Positions 60,425-64,000 of a DNA stretch of 64,000 nt are shown here, in pieces (position 1 is the first letter of the stretch; each line of letters opens with the position of its first letter). Both the position numbers and the translations under genes were made by a program. The notes beneath the pieces are model-generated. The model saw only the letters and a program-made list of their open reading frames with translations. It did no database searches and had not been told where the DNA came from. The DNA comes from CAWBRT01 sp963696525 (lineage in GTDB: Bacteria; Acidobacteriota; Terriglobia; Terriglobales; Acidobacteriaceae): NCBI GenBank assembly GCA_963696525.1, contig CAVOKO010000004.1, positions 1 through 64,000 of the forward strand, given 5' to 3'.

Positions 60425-60907
60425 ATGCTGAGCATTCAGAAAATTCTGGTTCCTGTTGTGTTCACGGATACTTCCCAGCACGTCGTGCACCAGGCCGCGT
60501 GGTTGGCACGCCGCTTTCATGCAGAGATGATCCTGCTGCACGTGGTGACGCCTCTCAGCTATCCCGTCGGCTGGCTGGAGGGCGGGCACGAGATCACCGC
60601 GCGAGATTTGCACGCGCACATCGTCCAGCGGGCTCAGAAAGACCTAGATCAGGCGCTGCAGCCAGAACTCGATGGGATCGCGGTCAAACACTTTGAAAGC
60701 CACAAGGTCCGTCCGAGGCATATTCTTCAACGGCTTGCAGCGAGTGTGAGCCTCCCGAGAATTATCTTCAATCGTCATTGGAGCCAGATTTCCCATAAAG
60801 AAGCGCTGAGCGGCTGGTCAATCTTGCTCAGATTTCAAAAGCCTAAAGCTAAATACTTGGTACTGGTAGCGCTCGGCATAAGTCGCTGGCGAGAGCTATT
60901 CACCTGA
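60425..60907 (+). pseudogene. universal stress protein, 3'-degenerate
   Basis: The first about 95 residues are a normal UspA fold (IQKILVPVVFTDTSQHVVHQ, LARRFHAEMILLHVVTPLS). After residue about 100 the ATP-binding GxxGxxG(S/T) end is replaced by unrelated sequence to the stop. AGGTGG precedes the ATG 60425. A frameshift or deletion near 60710 is likely. Confidence 0.65.
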
Positions 60908-60958
60908 AGACGTGCACCGCCCGTGGCATAGTTCTGCCCCCGGTGCGCTTACTTATCT

Positions 60959-63016
60959 ATGCCTGTGCGCCGCATTGCATTCTTCGCTCTGATTCTCGCC
61001 GTCACGCTCTGCGTGTGCCTTGCCCAAACACGCCCGGACGACCCTGGCGATTCGCTTCTCGTCTTTCTCAATAAGTCCATCGACTGGTATCACCGCGTCC
61101 TGAGGTCCGGCCAGCTCTCCACCGATTCGTCAGACTCGATTTACACCGCCTACAATCGCAACGCGAGTCTTCAGGTTGTCTCGCTCATCTTCGACTTCGC
61201 CCGTATTCAAGCCGAGCAGATACAGCTGGACCATCCCCACGACGCCGACAGCGTTCAAACCGCAAACTTTCCCCAGCTTCTTGCCAACGCGCAGGACAAG
61301 GTCAAGCGGTCCACTGCCGCCCTCGGCGTACTTGAACGGCAGGCAGCCACCACCCACGGCAGAAAGCTCCAGACCATCGACGACCAGATTGCCGAACAGA
61401 AGAGCGATTTCGATCTCGCCCAGGCGCGTCTCGAAGCTCTACAAAGCATGAATGAGTTCACCACCGCCGGAGTTTCAGCCGGACTGCCTGGAAAGATTGA
61501 CGAACTCGAACGCACCATCCCCGAAGCTCGCAGCTCCCGCCCCGTCGAGCGGAGCGCACATCCTTTGCACTCCGAGTCCGACCGCGGTGAAATTCCGCCG
61601 AATGGGACCCCTGGCAGCGCCCACTCCGGCAACCCCGCCAGGAATACGTCAGGCATCGGCAGCGCCAACGGAAGCGCGTCAAGCGCTCCCTCTGCCGATT
61701 TAGCGCCCTTCAGCCCACCTCCGGCGAACACGCGTGCCGCTGCGGCCATGCCCATCAAGCAGCCCAGTAGTGGCATCATCTCCCTTGTCGGAGATCTGAT
61801 TTCCCTTAACGGCAAACTCAACGCCGAGCGTGATGCCTTGGCTGCCACCGCCCAATTTCAGCGCTCGCTGGTTCGCATCCGCACCCCGCTATCCAATCAA
61901 TTGCGAGCCATCGATCAGCGTGGTGAAACCCTCTCCGCCCAGTCCCAGTCCAACGACCCAGCGGTGCTGGCTGACCGCAGAAAGCAGATCGACGCTCTTA
62001 CCGCGGATTTCAAGCACCTCGCCGCCATCGTGCTTCCGCTTGCCAAAGCCAACATGCTACTCGACGCGACCTCCAACAATCTTAACGAGTGGCGTAGCGA
62101 GACCTACCGCACCTACTGGGCCCAGGCGCGCGGGCTGCTGATACGCATCGGAGCCCTTTTGCTGGTAATTATCCTGGTCGGCGTCGCCGCCGATTTCTGG
62201 CGCCGCACCATCTACCGCTACATTCAGGAGCCGCGCCGCCGCAATCAATTTCTGCTGCTGCGCCGCATCGTGGTCACGGTGGTGATCGCACTCATTCTGA
62301 TCTTTTCCCTCTCCACCGAGATCGGTTCACTGGTGACCTTTGCCGGATTTCTCACTGCCGGCATCGCCATCGCCCTGCAGAACGTAATCCTCAGCGTTGC
62401 CGCCTACTTTTTACTCATTGGACGCTTCGGAATCCGCGTCGGTGACCGCATCCAGATCGGCGAAGTCACTGGAGACGTATTCGACATCGGACTCGTCCGC
62501 ATGCTCCTGGTGGAGTTGGATACATCGGGCAGCGAAGCCCGAGCCACCGGACGCATCGTCGTCTTTTCCAATTCCGTGGTTTTCCAGCCGTCGTCCAATT
62601 TCTTCAAGCAGTTTCCCGGTTCCAACTTTGCCTGGCGGCGCATCTCGCTCACCCTTGCCGCCGACGTCGATTATGCCCTCGCTGAGCAGTGCATCTCCAC
62701 CGCCGTAGCTGGCGTCTACAAAACCTACAAGCCCGAGCTAGAAGAGCAGCATCGCATCCTTGAAAGCTTGCTTACCATTCACATCGCCAGTGCCGAACCG
62801 CAAACTCGACTACGCCTTAAGCAGGCGGGACTGGAAATCATCATTCTCTACCCCGTCGTCCTCAGCCAAGCCGCGCAAATTGATGACCACATGACCCACG
62901 CCCTACTCGATACCATAGAGGGTGAGCCCCGTCTGCGTCTGGTCGGCGGCGGTCTCGCCAATATCGAGCCCGTCGATGCCACCCCAAATCAGACAGTCAT
63001 CCCTGTACAGAAGTAA
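60959..63016 (+). CDS. MscS-family mechanosensitive channel with large periplasmic domain
   Basis: A 685-residue protein with a signal peptide (FALILAVTLCVCLAQ), a coiled-coil periplasmic region (residues 40-180 and 280-390) and a Pro/Ser-rich linker (about 195-265). The MscS core then has helices at about 398-420 and 440-500 (LVTFAGFLTAGIAIALQNVI), followed by the beta domain (GRFGIRVGDRIQIGEVTGDV). It opens under membrane tension and releases solutes. ATG has no strong ribosome site. It is a solitary gene. Confidence 0.9.
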   Translation: MPVRRIAFFALILAVTLCVCLAQTRPDDPGDSLLVFLNKSIDWYHRVLRSGQLSTDSSDSIYTAYNRNASLQVVSLIFDFARIQAEQIQLDHPHDADSVQTANFPQLLANAQDKVKRSTAALGVLERQAATTHGRKLQTIDDQIAEQKSDFDLAQARLEALQSMNEFTTAGVSAGLPGKIDELERTIPEARSSRPVERSAHPLHSESDRGEIPPNGTPGSAHSGNPARNTSGIGSANGSASSAPSADLAPFSPPPANTRAAAAMPIKQPSSGIISLVGDLISLNGKLNAERDALAATAQFQRSLVRIRTPLSNQLRAIDQRGETLSAQSQSNDPAVLADRRKQIDALTADFKHLAAIVLPLAKANMLLDATSNNLNEWRSETYRTYWAQARGLLIRIGALLLVIILVGVAADFWRRTIYRYIQEPRRRNQFLLLRRIVVTVVIALILIFSLSTEIGSLVTFAGFLTAGIAIALQNVILSVAAYFLLIGRFGIRVGDRIQIGEVTGDVFDIGLVRMLLVELDTSGSEARATGRIVVFSNSVVFQPSSNFFKQFPGSNFAWRRISLTLAADVDYALAEQCISTAVAGVYKTYKPELEEQHRILESLLTIHIASAEPQTRLRLKQAGLEIIILYPVVLSQAAQIDDHMTHALLDTIEGEPRLRLVGGGLANIEPVDATPNQTVIPVQK

Positions 63017-63475
63017 ACCAGCTGACATAGTTAGGGAATCCGAGCTATCGGCTGAACAGGGGACGTGGGGGCCGCCTGAGGCCGCTCGTCTGCCCTCGAG
63101 GCCCAGCGATGGCACCATCCGATGCCAGAGCCAGCATTGCTAATGACAGGGCGGCATGATATTCCGCCGCTACGGGAGCGTCCCGCATGCGGCTCGAACC
63201 GGGTGAGCTAAAAACCCCCACGCCCAGTGCCCAAACATGGCACGCATTTAAAGGTACTTACGGTTCTGATCCCGGCGAGCTAAAAACAGATGTTTGTCGC
63301 TCACAACTATGTGAAACGTAGGAGGCCGCAAGTCCGGGGTAGCAGACGATTACATCCCCGCGCCCTAATGGGTTGGCTGCGAACACCGATGGGACTTTCC
63401 GAAAGAATCATTCGGACCTATCGGAGATAGGTAGATTGCGCGGGCCATCACCGCTTTCGCCGATCACGGGAGCCG
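63017..63475. other. intergenic with short direct repeat
   Basis: About 459 bases. The 11-mer GAGCTAAAAAC occurs at 63205-63215 and 63277-63287, 72 bases apart, in GC-rich surroundings. No gene or RNA motif recognised. Confidence 0.35.
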
Positions 63476-64000
63476 CTACTGTGGTTTCGGTGTTGCGGTC
63501 GCAGAAGTCTGCACCGGTTGGTCTGAGGTTCTGTTGGATGAAATACCGACAGGGGTTTGCTTGTGAGGCGGAATCTCGGTCCCGGCTGGATAGATGAAAA
63601 TCTGCACCGTACCCCAGCCGACATCAGAATTCGCGTCCGTCTGCTTGCCCATTCCCAGAGTCTTAAGGTGGCTATCATCGAATCCGAAGTTCTCGACCAG
63701 ATACTCGCGCACAACCATGGCCCGGGCTTCCGTTAGCACCAAGTCTTTCTGGGTGTCGCCTTCCATGCCGGTGGATGCCACGACCACCGCAAAGCCGAAT
63801 TGGTTATTCGCCAGGAACTCGCCGCCAGCGTTTAGAGATTTCTGGTTCTTCAGCTTGGCCGAATCGTGCTTATCGAAAAGCTGCTTCGCCGAGTACGTAA
63901 ATTCCTTTATCGGCGTGCCTTGCGGCAGCCGTTCGATCTCATTCTTTGCCAGCTCGGCGGAATCTTCGTAGCCGCGGCTCTTGAAATACCCGCGCAAGAA
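63476..64000 (-). CDS. OmpA-like protein, C-terminal part (5' end outside window)
   Basis: At least 174 residues read to the window edge with no clear start. An OmpA-like domain is seen (FAVVVASTGMEGDTQKDLVL, ARAMVVREYLVENFGFDDSH, LGMGKQ) with a Pro/Thr-rich polar C-terminus. Upstream residues (SAELAKNEIERLPQG, SAKQLFDKHDSAKL) are typical of a periplasmic linker. The reading frame remains open at base 64000, so the gene is partial. Confidence 0.65.
   Translation of the reverse strand, partial: FLRGYFKSRGYEDSAELAKNEIERLPQGTPIKEFTYSAKQLFDKHDSAKLKNQKSLNAGGEFLANNQFGFAVVVASTGMEGDTQKDLVLTEARAMVVREYLVENFGFDDSHLKTLGMGKQTDANSDVGWGTVQIFIYPAGTEIPPHKQTPVGISSNRTSDQPVQTSATATPKPQ

Noticed and set aside
63205..63287. 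Riboswitch or RNA element with GAGCTAAAAAC repeats
   Set aside because: No known riboswitch core; only two 11-base copies.

Overview
The window reads as a soil-type bacterial chromosome segment, most likely from an Acidobacteriota-like organism. This is inferred from the moderately high GC of the core part and the gene families present (DUF2934-like, BON, PRC-barrel, SYLF and KaiC-like proteins, plus small stress membrane proteins). No rRNA or tRNA gene was recognised to fix the taxonomy.

Region 1 (about 1-9486) is an AT-richer integrated element, phage- or plasmid-like. A tyrosine recombinase at the left edge faces a long, tightly packed minus-strand block: a family A DNA polymerase with the Leu variant of the E. 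coli 762 position, an HTH protein, a radical SAM protein, a RarA/MgsA C-terminal-domain protein and many small Cys-rich or hypothetical proteins. A 570-base non-coding control region (8245-8814) with dyads, a palindrome, a G-quadruplex motif and 35-base tandem repeats separates this block from a short plus-strand block. No capsid, terminase or tail genes are visible.

Region 2 (9486-11662) is a scar-like junction zone of small hypothetical genes plus remnants, including the 3' part of an HD-type (p)ppGpp hydrolase gene.

Region 3 (11690-31720), all on the minus strand, combines sugar-phosphate metabolism with stress functions. It holds a pentose-phosphate set (decayed rpiB, tal, gnd, zwf, a HAD phosphatase), a BON protein with a sigma-54-type promoter, PPK2, PRC-barrel proteins and a P3-type proton ATPase with an unusual DUF2934-like tail. 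It also holds a phosphoketolase / mannose-6-phosphate isomerase / HAD / GH130 operon and a GT4 glycosyltransferase.

Region 4 (32376-64000) is a mosaic of short operons for stress, envelope and regulation. It includes GrpE, a pair of unknown paralogues followed by a KaiC-like ATPase and a PAS histidine kinase, LysE, a class A PBP, an NRAMP-related transporter and an L,D-transpeptidase. Further along are FUSC, frameshifted aspT-aspD, a VIT-type transporter, a frameshifted zinc-dependent phospholipase C, OmpA-type proteins, small membrane proteins, SYLF and MscS.

The main discovery is a shared promoter architecture in region 4. Eleven copies of a 20-bp element (consensus GTGRKCAATNTTGNNCAGAC) lie upstream of, and oriented towards, genes on both strands. 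In every copy a -10-like hexamer follows after 18 bases. Two intergenic regions between divergent genes carry two copies each, one pointing each way. This looks like the operator and promoter of an undescribed envelope/stress/dormancy regulon that covers GT4, the KaiC-kinase cluster, the PBP, the L,D-transpeptidase, SYLF and several unknown secreted or membrane proteins. Many genes around it are decaying: aspT, aspD, the phospholipase, a universal stress protein, rpiB, and an aldolase remnant fused to manA.
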